Below the pieces are notes generated by a model, which made no database searches, was not told the DNA's origin, and saw only the letters and a program-made list of their open reading frames with translations. A stretch of 64,000 bases of DNA from Rotaria sordida (Eukaryota; Rotifera; Eurotatoria; Philodinida; Philodinidae), in the NCBI GenBank assembly GCA_905250125.1, contig CAJNOL010000504.1:1-64000 (forward strand). Direction: 5' to 3'. Of the stretch, positions 46,001-59,800 are shown piece by piece (position 1 is the first letter of the stretch; each line of letters starts with the position of its first letter). Made by a program: the position numbers and the translations under genes.

Positions 46001-49000
46001 TTTATATAAAATAATAATAAGAGTCATTAACCATGAATTACGTAAACTAGGATCAATTCGTCCTAAAGTATTTGATGCTGATATATGATCATAAAATTGC
46101 ATTGTTGCATTTGCACATGTAGAAAATTGAAGAAATGAGAGAAAAAATTGTAAAAGAATAGTTCCAAGATTAAAATTATAATCAAGAACTTTTGGTAAAT
46201 TTGATATAAATGCATGAAAAACGGGACTTCGTCTAAAAAAACAAAAATAAATTCAAATAATTATTTAAACAACAAAAGAAAAAAATAACACACCGAATTT
46301 TGCTTGGTAATGTAGCAAATGTTCGATTTGTTTGAGTATAACCAAGTAAAGAACATATATGTCGAATAACAACATTCTAAGAAAAATAAAAAAAATTATT
46401 ATTTTAATAAACAATTAATTAGATTCTCTTTTTTTTCTTCTTTACTTGTTGTTTAAGCATAATTCGATCTTCATTAACTTGACTTTGATCATCTTTCATC
46501 ATAAACTAAAAACAAAATATTTTCTTTATTTAAAATTTTAATAAAAAACAAATCATTTACTTTCGTAAGTAAATTAACCAATAATTGTAATGTTGATTTA
46601 TCACTATTTTCAAGATCAGGTGAAAGAAAACTTCCTATAGAATCTGTTTCAATTTTTTCATTGATAATAATTGGTTGTCGGGAATTTGCAACTGTTGTTC
46701 GTCGTGAATGTGAAACAAAACGTAATGATGATGATATTGGTCGAATTGAATCTGTTCTTGCCATAGCAAAACGTATTTGATTTAATTTTCGAATAAAATG
46801 TTCACTTTCTGTATTAAAACCACCAATACTTTGTGGACTTATTAATTCACCTGATTCTTCCATATTTATTTGAGATTCAATTGATAATGTATCAAAACGA
46901 TTAAGAAAATATTCCCAACTTAAAATTTTTACTGTTGAATTATTTCGTAATAATATTGTATAAAGTTTTGATAAACGATGTAATATTATTGAACGATCAT
47001 TTATAACAGTATCAAATTGAAATTCAAGTGCACACATTACACTTTTAAATGATGCATCACCTAAGGTTTCTAATGAACACATAGCTTTTTGACTAACAGT
47101 AGGTTCAACATCTTCAATTGATGTTATTAAATTAAGAAAAGCATAAGCAAGTACAGAAAGAACATTATAATTATTTTTGATTAATTTTGGTTTAAGAAGT
47201 GAAAAAAGTGCAATGACACGTGTACCTAAACGCAAAGAAGAAAAATGATTATTATTTTTTTCTCGTCTTGTCTTTCGTTATCTTTTAATATATATGCAAA
47301 AAAAAAACATGTAAACTTACCAGCTGAAGAACGAACTTTCCAATGTGTACTTGAAAAATCTCGTTCAAGTATATTCCATAAAGCAGTTTTTCCAGGTTCA
47401 TAGTTAAGTGCATGAAGAAGTAATGGTATACAACCTTCATTTAAATGACCATGTCCTAATGCAAGAATTTTCCAAATACTAAATTAAAAAAAGTAAGAAA
47501 AAAAAAACAGTTTTTTTTTTTATTATAAAATAAGAAAATCAAAGTAAAATTAACTTACTGTGGAACAAGTAATTTTTCAAGACAATACGAAAGAAAACCT
47601 CGATTATCTTTTGCTGCTGTTTCTAAACATTCATCATTTAAAATTAATAATTTTAAACAACATAATAAATAATAAAGTGCATCAATATCAATCACTCGAT
47701 CTAATTCCTAAAAATTTAAAAAGACAAAAAATAATTTTAAATTTTCTTCTTCTTTTTTTGTTCTTTACTTTGAGAATAGAATAAAAAAATTGTAAATGAA
47801 TATGAAGTGTATTAAGTTTAAAATAGAAAACACCCTGTGATGTTATCCATATTCCACCATCAGGATTATTTTCAACTTTAAGTTCAGGTGTAGTTGTTGT
47901 CGGTGCTGTTGTTGTATTAACATTGCCGCCAGTAGTTTCATCTTCATTATTTAATGATGTAGATGATGATGATGAACTTTGATTATCACCACCCGATGAC
48001 ATTTCAATACCTAGAAAGAAATATTTTAATATCTCATATGTCAACAATCGAAAAAAGAATGATCAAGGTATTATGATGAAACTATTTTATTCTTTTTGAA
48101 GTTTTTCATAGTTCATTGCGATCTATCTTATGCAACTCAAAAAAATTCGTTCATGAGTTATGTGTATCATTTGATTTATCTTACTAAATTTTGGTCTAGT
48201 TGTTGATTTAGTTGACGGAACTACTGTTTGTTGTTGTTGTTGTTGTTGTAATTGTTGCTGTTGTTGTTGTTGTTTAAGTTGTTGTTGTTTAAGGTCATTA
48301 AGATTTGGTAATTCAAGTTCCGGTAATTTAATTTCATCACGTGGTGATATATATTTAAGTATATCTTGTGCTATTGAAAACCATAAAATATATTCTTCAC
48401 AAAATGAACATTGACTTGCTGATGTACGACAACGATGACGACGTGTCCATGGTAATATTAATTGTTTAGTCATTAATGATAAAATTTCTTTTGATAATGG
48501 ATTATACATTCCTTGATGTTGTGGTGTTTGTTGAAGTTCCATCTAATAAAAATAAATAAACAATCAATAGAAAAAGATTAAAAAAAAACAAAACAAAACT
48601 TTACTTGTTTTAAAGTCATATCAATCATCATAATACAACATGTTGAATTAATTTCACTTTCATTAATAATAAATTCTTCTTCTTCTTCTTTTATAATTGA
48701 TACCATTTCTTGTCCAGTCATTTGTTGTAACATTAATTGATGACGATGTGCACGATATGTTTCATATGTATCAAAAACAAGAAATTTATTTGTTGATGAT
48801 GATGTTGACATTGTTGTTAAACCAGCTATACCACTTGTTGGATTTGGAATATTTCCATCATCTTGTGATAACATCATTAAATTTAAACCATTATCAATTG
48901 ATTGTTCATTTGATGATGAACCAGTCATTGTATAATGTTCACGACGTTGAGCACGTGATTCAAGTTTTTGTAAAGAATTTGTACCAGTAATAAATATTTG

Positions 49001-52000
49001 TACAAGTAATGGAACTGGAATATAAATATCAATTAAACATAAAATTTGTAACCATTGTAAAGCTTGTTCTTGAACACTAGCTGGTGCAGGTGATTGAAAA
49101 CGATCAGTTATAAAATGATATAATTGATCACGAGTTAATGATGATGGTGACATATCAGGATCTGGATCAAACATTTTTCTATATTCAAAGAAAATATTAT
49201 AAAAAATCTTTTAAAGTAATAAACAAAAAACAAAATAATTACCGAAAGAGTAAATTTAAATCAGATAAATCACTTTCTGGTACTTCTGATCGAATTGCTT
49301 CCATCCAATAAGGCATTATATAATCCCAAATCTATAGAAAAAAAACAAATTCATTATTAAACTTAAATTTTTCAATGAATCAATTATGAAATCGAAACAT
49401 TCATTGCTTGCTTTCTCTCATTTGCTGATTACAAAATTTTTTAAAAGAATACCTTAAATTTGTTTTCTATGTCGTAAAAGAAATCGAATTTCAAATCAAT
49501 TTAATCTTCGAGTATTAATAAATATAACAAAAATTTTTTTCATAAGATATATTATTAGTGTATTTATGAGTACTCAGAATTTTCTAATCGATCGATAGGA
49601 GATCATTTAATAATGTAGACCTAAACGAGTTTTGAATATCCTAAAAAGAGTTTAGACTCTTAGGTTATTGTTGTGTAGATACTACAGATTTACGGTAGTT
49701 TTTAAATAAATGCCGTAAAAGAGCAATATCTCTATAATGATAAGCTAAGAATCTGAACTGTTTTCAGGATATTCATAACTCATTTGATTCGAAGGAAATT
49801 ATTAAACTTACTTCATATGTAGTTATTCCATCTGGCATTAAATCATATAATTTATTAAGACATTCAGTAATTTGTGCTGTACGATTCGCCATTGTTTCCC
49901 TAAAAATATATTTAGTAATTTTCAAAAGTTTTTTGTTTTTTTTATAAAACGATTGTTTGTTTATTTCTTACCAAACACCACCAACTTTTGCATATTCAAC
50001 TGGATGTGGAAGAAGTAAAGCAATGACTAATTCATGATGTTCTTTAACAACTGATTTAAGCCATGGTATAACATACTAATGAAATAAATAAATCAAATAC
50101 AATATAAATTCTTTTATTTTTTTTTTTCATCTTACTTCAGATTTTAATTTGCCTAAAACACTTCCAATTTCATTTCCTGGTAAACGAACAGTTGAATGAA
50201 ACCATAGAAATAACATACTTAAAATACGTCCAAATATTTCCTAAATAAAACGAGAACATAAATAAAAACAAAAACAAAATAAGAAAAACATTTTCTCATA
50301 CAGGTGGTCCATATGATGTTGGTTCAATAAGACCTAATATTAAATAAATTCCATATCGACTTAATAATTTTCTTCCAACATCAATATCCAAACTTAAAAA
50401 CATATTTGCTGTATTATCAATATTTTCAACTAAAATAGATTTTTTTTCATCACTCATTGAATCAACAATACGTTTTTCTTCATTATTATCTGTTTCACGT
50501 AAAAGACTAATTATAGCTTCAACACAATGATTTTGTACATCAGGTGATAAACGCCACATATCAATTAATGTTTCTTGATAAACATGATTTGAATCAATAT
50601 GTCGTCTTTCATGACATTGACGACATAAACTTATTGGATGATTACCATTTGATAAACAACATTCAATTGAATAACAAGCGGCATGAGTTAATTTTTTTTC
50701 TGATATACATAACTAAAGAAAAAATAAAGATAGAATAAAAATAAAAGAAAATTATCATTTTTTTTTTCTACTTTATTTTGACAATGTAAAGCAATTTCTG
50801 ATACAGGACAAAGAATATTACGACAATATTGTTGAATTTCTTTTGGACAACTTTTATAACAATCAGTACACATATAATATGGTGGTGGAGTAGATTCACC
50901 ATGTTTTGATAAAAGAATATCAACACAAACTTTTGATGCAATATTTTGTCGATGTACACATCGTTCTGCTTGACATATTATTGGTTTTCGAGCTAAATTT
51001 ATTGCATTAAATTTTTTATTATAATACTAAAAAAAAACCATGCTTACGAAGAAATTTAAAATGTATTGAACGTCGATCAATTCCAGTCGAATTAAGCATA
51101 GGCCAATAGAAAAAAAGTAAATTCGATGCAACAGCTCTTGCTGATGCAGAGCCATATGCAATAACAAAGAGAACATCCTATTAATTAAATTAAGACTTTT
51201 TATTATAAAAAAAAACATTCATATTATTATAATGAACATGCATTAAAAAGACAATATTTATATAACACAATTCTTAAAGTAGAAAATGATTGGTGTCTTT
51301 ATACTTGATAAGAGACCTTTTATCTAGATCACTTAAGGCACATTCTAGAGATATTTTTAACTCATGCCCATAAAGATATATATATATATATATGATTAAT
51401 TTATGAATGTAGAGATAGAAAACTTCATTTCTGATATTCGATAAGATTATTAATATGTCTATCAGTTAACATTTTTTTGAAATTATACTCTCTCAAGGAC
51501 AAAAATAAGTTCCTTTTCCCTATTTTCTTGTATAATTATATGTATATATTATATTTTATTTACAAGTTATTTTGTATTTATTTGAAAATAACCCATTTTG
51601 ATGGTATTAAGAGAACACATGCACAACAATGCAAAGAAAAATATTCAATTTAATCATAGTCAGTCTTAGAGTGAAGTTATGCTTAAACATATCTTTTATG
51701 AAAGCCGATTCACAAATGATCACTCATTCTGTTACCAATTATCGATGATGACATAGTTCTGAACCGAAGCAGCAATATCACTCAAATTTCTCAAGCTATC
51801 TATACAGACACATACTTATCGTACACCACATCATTGTACATGATAATAACAAGGCTGGTACTACATGCATGCAGAGTTCGAATAGTCGAACGACAAGAGT
51901 TTTGAGTGAGACTACCGCCTTGGTACAGAGTTGCGTAGTTTATCGGTTATAGAAAATAATCGACTTTCAAAAAAAGGCATGTTTAGGCTTAACCTCATAG

Positions 52001-53467
52001 TCATAGAATATTTTTCTTCTTTACATTATTGTTTATGTTCTCTTGATACCCATAAAAATGGATCATTTTTGAAATAAATACAAAATAACATGTACATACA
52101 AATGTATATATAATAATTCAAAAGAAAGAAAAAAAAATTCAATCATTGATATTTCAGTTGAAAAGTAAAAATAAACAAATATCTTTTCTCTCTCTGAATT
52201 GTTTGGTAATAAAGCAATGATTTCAATCGATAATTATTAATAACGATGTGAACTTTCATTACATAGGAGTCACTCAAATTAAACAAACAGTATCCATCTA
52301 AATGCAATCTGAAAATCTTAATAAGTTCTGAATGTTTAATTACATATGAAACTGATAATCGAGATGATTTATTTTCTTTTTTTATAGTTCTAACCATGCT
52401 TCATTTCCTTATCTTTCTTGCATTCCATCAAAAGCCCATAAATATATACATAAAAGCATACACACATACACACAATAGCATCGTGCGATGCGAATACAAC
52501 AAAAAAAAATACACTTGACATATCTATTATGAAAAACTCACATAAATTAAATCCGCTTTTAAACTCAATAAACATTCCATAATTTGAGCAGGATAATCTG
52601 TAAATTAATAATTATTTTTTTTTTAAATTTTATCTCATCAACTTATTTCTTCTTTTCTTTTCGTTTTTGTTATTAATAAAACAAAATTTTTACTTACTAT
52701 CGCTTTCACTATTTTCAAAAACAATAAAAAGAATTGATGCTATGGAATTTAATGTCATTGAATGTTCTGGATATTCTGTATAAGCTAAAACAAAAAAAAA
52801 AAAGAAAATTATCAAAATTAAAATATAAAAAACAATCTTTTTTTTTTAATTCTATTTCATACCCATATTAATAGGTAAAAGTGTATTACATAATGTATCA
52901 AGTATTTTCTTTTTAACAGAAGATGGAAATATAGTTAATGTTGTTGCAAATGTATATGGTAATGCATCAAGTAATTCATAAGGTAAAAATGGTGCTAAAC
53001 AACCAAGTGTATTTATAATTGATTCTGCTACTTCAGCATCACCAACTTGCAATAATGGTACAACATCAATAAGATTAATTAATGAATGATAAAGTGATGA
53101 ATAATTTAATGTTGGATATTTACTAATACGATATGAATGTTTACCACTTGTTTGTTCTTGATTTTGATCAATTGTCATTTCTTTTAATACACTAGAAGAA
53201 TAGGAAATTTTATTTAATTATAATCATTATCTTTTGGTTTTCTGTTTTTACCTAAGAAGAGTTTTAGAAAAATGATCAAGAACAGATACAATATCATTTG
53301 TAGTCGGTAATGGTGTTACACCTGTAAGTATATTATTATAATAATCATTAAGAGTTCGAATTTTCGATGAAACTAAATAAAATATATATATATATATATA
53401 TAAACATAAGAAATCTAATTATTTTAATGTTATATATATACTTACATGCAGCTGCACGAGTCGCCAT
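40016..53467 (-). CDS. UNC79: UNC79, auxiliary subunit of the NALCN sodium-leak channel
   Basis: A large gene of more than 25 exons reads leftward across 13.4 kb. The start (ATGGCGACTCGT at 53467) and next exon give MATRAAAFSSKIRTLNDYYN, like the human UNC79 N-terminus. Further matches in order include PTLNYSSLYHSLINLIDVVP, a cysteine-rich putative metal-binding region (about 50700-51000), SVQEQALQWLQILCLIDI, CSFCEEYILWF, QFDTVINDRSIILHRL, CDKCGQPIEYYNEECIGYC, PIDSPIQLWTSVF, KAIVRFLPWLYNPP, TVYCEQ (reads as TMYCEQ) and the C-terminal KWLNRLQFKIGQIE with stop at 40016-40018. UNC79 forms a heterodimer with UNC80 that binds NALCN and is needed for its surface expression and resting sodium leak in neurons. 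A Gln-rich tract occurs at about 48220-48290. Introns carry a hAT insertion and two foldbacks. The total length is roughly 2,000 residues by estimate. Confidence 0.92.
42415..43793. mobile_element. Non-autonomous hAT transposon in a UNC79 intron
   Basis: The termini CAGGGTTGCCAGAT and ATCTGGCAACCCTG are perfect 14-bp inverted repeats. They are flanked by the 8-bp direct duplication CATAGGAG (42407-42414 and 43794-43801). CAGGG ends and an 8-bp duplication identify the hAT superfamily. Subterminal regions at both ends carry many copies of an AATCGGAAA motif, which may be transposase-binding sites. There is no transposase frame in 1,379 bases. It sits in the UNC79 intron between the exon near 44185-44297 and the exon ending near 42350. 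It also hosts a second element at 42975-43339. Confidence 0.93.
42975..43339. mobile_element. Foldback/MITE nested inside the hAT element
   Basis: CCCAAGCAGAC at 42975 and GTCTGCTTGGG ending at 43339 bound a 365-bp inverted repeat with arms of about 170 bases and roughly 85 percent identity. Shared blocks include CGAAAACGCGTTT, GTAACTTTTTGG and CATTAACGCTC-like sequence. The element is markedly richer in GC and CG than its surroundings. Its termini differ from those of the hAT host, so it is a separate insertion and younger than the host insertion, or an internal part of the original element. No clear target duplication was found. Confidence 0.85.
43802..44184. other. Remaining intron sequence beside the hAT element
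   Basis: This part of the UNC79 intron has higher GC than average and includes CCGAGTCTCAGCGCTAGTCG-type sequence and a CTAGATCTGGGCCC stretch. It may be a fragment of another repeat. I see no exon in it. Confidence 0.4.
48220..48290 (-). repeat. Glutamine-rich tract in UNC79
   Basis: TTG/CTG triplets read on the minus strand as CAA/CAG codons and encode two runs of seven Gln separated by a Leu, preceded by DLKQQQLK. The tract is unlikely to be conserved in UNC79 of other animals and lies in a linker between conserved blocks. Confidence 0.8.
49627..49781. repeat. 155-bp hairpin element in a UNC79 intron
   Basis: The left half (49627-49697) and right half (49711-49781) are reverse complements at roughly three of four positions. 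They begin GAGTTTTGAATATCC and GAGTTATGAATATCC when both are read inward, with a loop of only about 13 bases. The transcript of this intron would fold into a long hairpin with a miRNA-precursor-like shape, but with mismatches spread throughout. Confidence 0.8.
51531..52120. repeat. Foldback repeat in the largest UNC79 5' intron
   Basis: The intron between the exons near 51180 and 52600 contains arms at about 51531-51715 and 51968-52120. Shared blocks are TTATTTTGTATTTATTT, AAGAGAACA, AAAAATATTC and GAAAGxCGATT. The loop is about 250 bases. There is no coding capacity. An (AT)n run lies just outside at about 51377-51393. Confidence 0.75.
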
Positions 53468-53905
53468 TTGATCTACAAAAGATAAGAATTAATTAGTTGC
53501 AAGAAAACATATTAAAAAGAAAAGATTATTTTTTGATAACCTTTCTCAAACACAAAGAAAAAAAAGAATCAACAATAGAAGAAAAAAAAAACAAGCTAAA
53601 TAATAGACAGAAGAACCATTCAACACGATCGATCGATTCTCTTAGGACCTCGTACTATTCAAACATAATGTCGCTAAAAGTTATGGAAATGTTCATTTCC
53701 AAGTAGCGCCAATTGCTAATTTTATATGAATTTATTCAGATTGGTTTATATTTTTAGCCAACTCCTTTGGAGGTCAATAAACCTACTACTTACTCGGTAA
53801 ATGTGATGAAATAAAAGACGCTTTTCAAAAGTTAAATCAAGGAGAGATTTAAAATAAAGATTTATTTTGTATTGATTAAAGAAACATATATTATTATTAT
53901 ATAAT
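53468..53905. promoter_or_regulatory. Shared upstream region of UNC79 and CUEDC1
   Basis: The two start codons diverge across 438 bases. On the UNC79 side a TTTTGTAG acceptor-like site lies 5 bases before the ATG (AG complement at 53473-53474). On the CUEDC1 side the ATG follows an AT-rich run with no such site. No TATA box can be assigned with confidence. Confidence 0.45.
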
Positions 53906-56098
53906 ATGGCCACCGCATCATCAAGATCAGCGACTGTGGCCGAATTACGTCGAATGTTTTCCAACTTAGATTCAACTGTAATCGAAAGTGTTTTGGCAGC
54001 TAATAATGGTCAAGTTGATATAACAATTGATCATTTACTTACAATGTCAATTGATACTGAAAATGAAAATAATATTCAACAAGTATAAAAATTAATTCTA
54101 TTTATTTAACTATACATTTAAATATTTTAGGTAACACCAACAACACCACTTCGACAATTACCAGCTGTTCCTAATATATATGATGATGATCCACCACCTT
54201 GTAAATTAATTCTTTTTCGTTTTATTAGTATGAATAACTTTTATTCTTCATTGTAGATCCTGGTCATGATGCACTAGCTAATCAACGTTCAACAACAATG
54301 CCTTTTCTTCCACAACGTTCATCATCTAATGGTCAATCATCAATAAACTATAATCAATCAGACAATACGCATTTTTCAAAAGAGTATATAGCAAATATTC
54401 TTTCTATCTTTTTTTTTTTTTTGTATTACGCTGTTTTCTTAGTACAAATTTACAGCAAGAACTTCAAGTACGAAAATGGAAAACAGCTTATGATCAATAT
54501 CGTACTTGTTATATTGGAGATTTGCCTAATGATTTTCTTCGAGTAAAATTATTATCAAAATTTGAAATTACAAATCAATCAAAAGTATGAAAAATTATTT
54601 CTTTTTTTTTTAATATTTTAATAATTTTCATTATGAAAAAAAAAACAAAAGGACGATATGTTTGGAGAAAATGGCAAAACATTACGATATGCTGATGATG
54701 AACATTTTGATGAACTTTTTCAAAACGAAGATTTCTTAAATGAACTTCGACATAACAAAGATTTTTTAACAACTCTTCATTCAGGTTTAATTTTACATTA
54801 TTTTGATTTTATAAACAAACAAACAAAATAAATATTTAGATCAACCGATTCAATCAACATCATCATCTCAACAACGTCGATCATTTAGTTATTTAAGTAC
54901 AAAACCATTACCATTACCAACACCTCCCACTATTGAAACACTTAAAACACCAAAAGTTCGTGCAAGAATGCTTCAAAATGTTCTTACACAAATTGAACAA
55001 GGACAAACAAAGAAAAGTAAAAAAAAAAAAAAAAAGAAAATAATATCTTAATTAATCAACTGTTTTTTTTTATTTCCTAATATTAGCATCAATGGTTCCA
55101 GAAGAATCTATTACTCAAAATGAAAGTTATTCTTATGGAAAAGGTATTTTTGAACAAAAATCAGTAAATTATTTTTTTTTTTTGGATTTTTCTTGTCTAA
55201 AGATAATCATGAACCAATTCCAATTCCACCTGCACCAAATGTTAGTGAATTTGATCCATTACGACTAGAAAGTAATGAAGAATTTATTAGTCGATTAAAA
55301 AATATGGGAAAAAGTAATAAATTACATATGTAATCATGTTTAGAAAATCTTTTTCTTTCTGTTTTTCTAAAGACTCAATGGAAAAATTTAATCAATTAGC
55401 TCGACGATTTTCTATGCGTAAAGATACAACAACAAATACTGGAAAATATTCTAAACAATCAATGTAAGTTCTTTTCTCATGTAAACAATGTTATTAACTG
55501 TATATTGATAAAAATCAATAAAATTATATTTCGACAAACATCATAGAGAATGTCACTATAGATAACCAATCAATTCAATCTCATGTTGATGTGACTTTTG
55601 CACTAATAAAAAAACTGAATGCAAATGTTTACTTGCATAAAATTTTATCGAAGTATTAAAACTGGAGATAGATAGATAGCTATCGATTTTCGTTTATTTA
55701 GAATAGATAAGCTACGGATAATTTAAACTTTGTATTACTCAATGAAAGAATTCAGTAAAAAAAAAAGTACAGGTATAAATGTTACCAGAAAAGAACATGA
55801 TAAAAAAAGTTTTGATAAAGCAATTATAAAGATAACGAAGAAAGTTGAATAGTTATTTGTATCGTTGACTTCTATACTATTGGAAAAACATATTTTTTGA
55901 AGCAAAATCTCGAACAACAACTTTGGATTAGTAGTACGTATTTGTTGTTTGTTCAACTTACCCAACATTCTATTTAATCTTCAGTGCAATTCTAAATCAT
56001 AAATTAATTTTTATTGTTATTAAATTTTGTAATTTTAGAACAAAAAAAATGATCATATGATATTTCATTTATTTAGGATGACAGACACATTCGAATGA
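53906..56098 (+). CDS. CUEDC1: CUE domain-containing protein 1
   Basis: About nine exons. The first (53906 onward) encodes a CUE domain at about residues 10-50 with the usual pattern (LRRMFSNLD, then IESVLAANNGQVDITIDHLL). CUE domains bind ubiquitin. Downstream blocks match vertebrate CUEDC1 in order: YIGDLPNDFLRVKLLSKF, FDELFQNEDFLNELRHNKDF, and NEEFISRLKNMGKNSMEKFN followed by LARRFSMRK. Proline-rich segments (PPPY-like, PLPLPTPP) lie between them. The last exon is probably 56077-56098, adding only a few residues before TGA; an alternative end near 55463 cannot be excluded. The intron before it (55466-56076) is long for this gene and shows no clear repeat. The cellular role of CUEDC1 is poorly defined; in mammals it is linked to ubiquitin and oestrogen receptor biology. 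Confidence 0.85.
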
Positions 56099-56840
56099 TA
56101 ACATGTAACAAATGAATTCGACAGTGATGATGATCTTATTTTATTGAACAAAAATAATCTCGTTTGTTATTTGTTTTGTTTCTTAATAAATATTATATTT
56201 ATTTATATTCATTTTAGGATCAATATGTTATTTCCGTCTAATAGTTTACCTCAATTTAATTCTTCTCTGTTTTTTTTTTCTCTCATGTTCTAAACACAAC
56301 TAACAATAGCGTCCTATATATATATTTTCTTTTTATGGATATATTCTCATCTATTTTTTATTCTAGACTCAGGTTATGATAACCTCTTTTTAATTTTCTG
56401 TTTATAATTCGAATTTCCTTCATTAGTTTCGCTTAATTTAACGAGGAAAATGAATTCACATTAAGAAAAATAAAAAATTTCTTTTTCTTATGTTTTCTTT
56501 TTTGATTTTTTTTTTGTCTGTGTATGCGTAAGTCAGATTGTAAGATGAACAGTTAAAGGAAATGAAAATCAGAAAAAAAACTTATTCGAGCTCATTTTCT
56601 TTTTTGTCGTGTTAGTAATTAAGATCTCTTACTTTTAGTTTTTTTTTAATGTTGTGCATTAATGAATTGTCGCAAAATGCTTTTGTAGAAGAAAAAGAAA
56701 AGAAAACGTAATTTTATGTATTACCAAGTATATCTTTTTTTGTTTTTTTTTTTTAATCTACGAATAAAATAAAAATCAATGCTTATGAAATAAACAATAA
56801 ATATCATTTTTATAGATATTAATTAGAAAAGACACGAAAA
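56099..56840. other. Intergenic stretch between CUEDC1 and the R3H gene
   Basis: AT-rich with long T runs. It should hold the CUEDC1 3' UTR and the promoter of the next gene. An acceptor-like TTTTTATAG lies about 25 bases before the next ATG. I see nothing else. Confidence 0.45.
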
Positions 56841-59800
56841 ATGTATGGTTGTTATTTGACATCTGATGATGATAAATTTCTTGATTTAATTACTGATGAA
56901 TTAGACAAATACAATCTATTGAATGATTCGTCCTTGTGTGTGTTCATATTTTTATTTTATTTTGATATTATTTAATGATAGTATTAAAATTTAATTATTA
57001 TTTATTTCTTTTACAGTATTCTTCTTTTTCCACCTTTATCATCACGACATCGATTATTATTACATCGTCTTCGTGAGAAAAATTATTCTAATCTATTTAG
57101 TTTTTCTATCGGTGAAGAAAAAACTACTCGTCGAGCAATAATTTGTTTGAAATCACAAGTTATGGATGAAATAAATATGTAAGAATATTTAGATATTTTT
57201 TTAGTTCTCTGGAAACAAAAAAAGTTGACTTCATTAATATGAGTCACTCTTTTAATATAAAAATTCAAAATAGATCAATATAAATCTTGTCGATTTTCGA
57301 TTAATATTATCAACATTGTACTTGAACATACTTAATTAATTCTTTGAGTATGAACGACACGAACTCGTAGCCTAGAATTTGCAACTATGAAGAGACCTAA
57401 GTGAAGGAAGAGATACTTATGAATATATGAAATGAGATATGAGATTATGTATTGTAGTTTTTTTTTTTCGTAGACTATCGCGTTCTGCAACCATTTTGAA
57501 CTGTATATTTCATTATGAGATTAATTATAAGTTAACCCATTGATTATCAACGGTACATATCGAAATTAATTCAATCACTTATAGCGTACGATTATTACAT
57601 TCATCTGAGTTAATGTCAACATCAAGCAATAGGAACTTTCTACATCATCATTTTTGTTACGACTCATGTTAAACTCATGCAGTAAGAAAAATAAGTGTAT
57701 GCAGTGTACAACCACTCTTTTTTCATGTATGTTTATCTTTGGTCGGTAATCAATGGATTAAACATTTGTTTCGAATTTTGAAAGTTTTCATTGTCTTTAT
57801 TTTAAAAATAATCTTGTACTTAAAAAGTTAATCAATTGCGCAATTTTCAATCGATTGATCTTCTTTATCTATTAAGATTTCAGCTATAAATATGCTTTCA
57901 TAAATCAATAAATTAATAAATTGATTTACTCTTTTACTTTTTTTCTTGAGGTAAAAATGCTTCTGTTGAGATAATGTAGAAGATCGTACAAGGAAGTAAA
58001 CCAAACTATTTGATCGAATCATTTTTTTTTAATCTATAGTCTCTTGAATACTTTATTTACATCAACACATCGATGAAATGACATTAAGTTCAAAAGAGAC
58101 ATTTTAAACTCAATATTAGAAATGAATATGCTTTGTCATCGGATACTCTGTTTCAGAAAAAAATATTTCGAGTTCAAATTGCTTCTATACAAAGAGAAAT
58201 TGAATTCAATGGGCTCGAACGCTTTTTCTTAAATATTTCATTTACCCATAATATTATTTCATTTTCATCATTTCAGAACACCATCAACCACAACGCTAGT
58301 CCCTTCAAACGGTGAATCTTCAACGAAGTATGTGTTTGTCTTGGTTTTGAATAATAAAAAGTTATTTATTATTTTAGACGTCGTCCAGATCAAGCTTTAT
58401 ATAAGCCACCACGTCGAAATAAAAATTCCGAGAATTCTAGTCCAATTGCTACACCACCACCAGCACCGCCGCCATCGACGACGTCACCTGAAGAAGTTCA
58501 ACAAAATAATAGTACAACTAAGTCGACGAAAAGTAAAACAGCTCGTCCATCAGCTGAACCTTATGTTCCACCGTCCAGACGTAGTCAACTGGTGAACAAA
58601 GAACTACTTTCACCTTTATCTTCATCTGCATCATTCACTCCTGAAAATAAAAAAGAAGATGGTGAAGTGGAGGAAGAAGAAGAAGAAGAAGAAGAAGAGG
58701 AATGGGAAAAAATATTAGATAGTAATGAAAATCCTCTATATAATGACCCTGTTGAAGAAGTAAAACTTGAAAAAAATTCTTTTTCTTTAATTTCAAAAAA
58801 AAATGTTTTGTTTTGTTTTGTTCTTAAGATTCAAACAAAATTCAAAGAAAGTGTTCAGATAAAAAAACCAACAAATGACTATTCTCAATGGTCAGTCGAT
58901 GATATACAAATAAAAGAAGCTGATTTAGCTCATGTAGTTGAAGTATCAAATTTTCCATCAACATTTCGTAGTGAAGATCTTTCAAATGCATTCAAAACAC
59001 TTACGTATAAATTATTCTATATATATAATATTTCAAATATATATCTTATTTTATTTATAATTATAAATAGTCGAAGTATATTCGATATAAAATGGGTTGA
59101 TGAAACACATGCTCTGATCGTTTTTCCAGATGCTAATATGGGTAAATAAAAAATTATTTCATTTACAGTAGTGGTCAATAGGCTCTGTGTCTCAGACGAT
59201 CTTGCCCGCTGTATGTGCTGGAAGTCTAAAAATTTGTATACATATACTTTACCAAGAATGTAGATCATTGGCATTGTGACGTCATTATAAGAGAGTTATG
59301 ATGAACGACATCTGTTTTTCTGCTCTGGGCATTATAACCTAAAAACAAAGACTGCCAACAAAATTTTTCATTGTTTCTTATATTTTCATATGTAGCTGCA
59401 ATCTCGTTTACGATCATGCTTCATTTAAAAGATAAGTTTATTTACTTGAATATTGATGTTTTTTGGGTCTTTGGAACTAGCAAGATTATCATCTATGTTC
59501 TATTTTACTTTAATTCAAGATTTGCTTCTGAAACTTATAAGTAATAATATTTAACTGTAGCGGAAGTTTTTTAAAAAGTTTGAACTATCAGAGTAAATGA
59601 TCTCTCTTTCTCTCTACAATAATGAGCATAGTCTTTGAAAGGATTAACGAACTTCAATGAAAATAATAATATAGATAGCTGAGACATAGAATTACGTATT
59701 GAGGAGTCGACTGATATAAAATATTCTTTCTTTCCAGAGTTATGAGACTGATAACAAAAACAAGTCCATTCATCATAACTTCCTTTGTAATTAAGTAATA

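Noticed and set aside
48697-48990. 97-codon plus-strand frame opposite UNC79
   Set aside because: It is the antisense shadow of a well-matched UNC79 exon.
49627-49781. The short intronic hairpin as a microRNA precursor
   Set aside because: The stem is about 70 pairs with mismatches spread along it, and no arm stands out as a mature sequence; an inverted-repeat element explains it better.
55466-56076. Foldback repeat in the last CUEDC1 intron
   Set aside because: Its length resembles the foldback-bearing introns, but I could not align two arms beyond short AT-rich matches.
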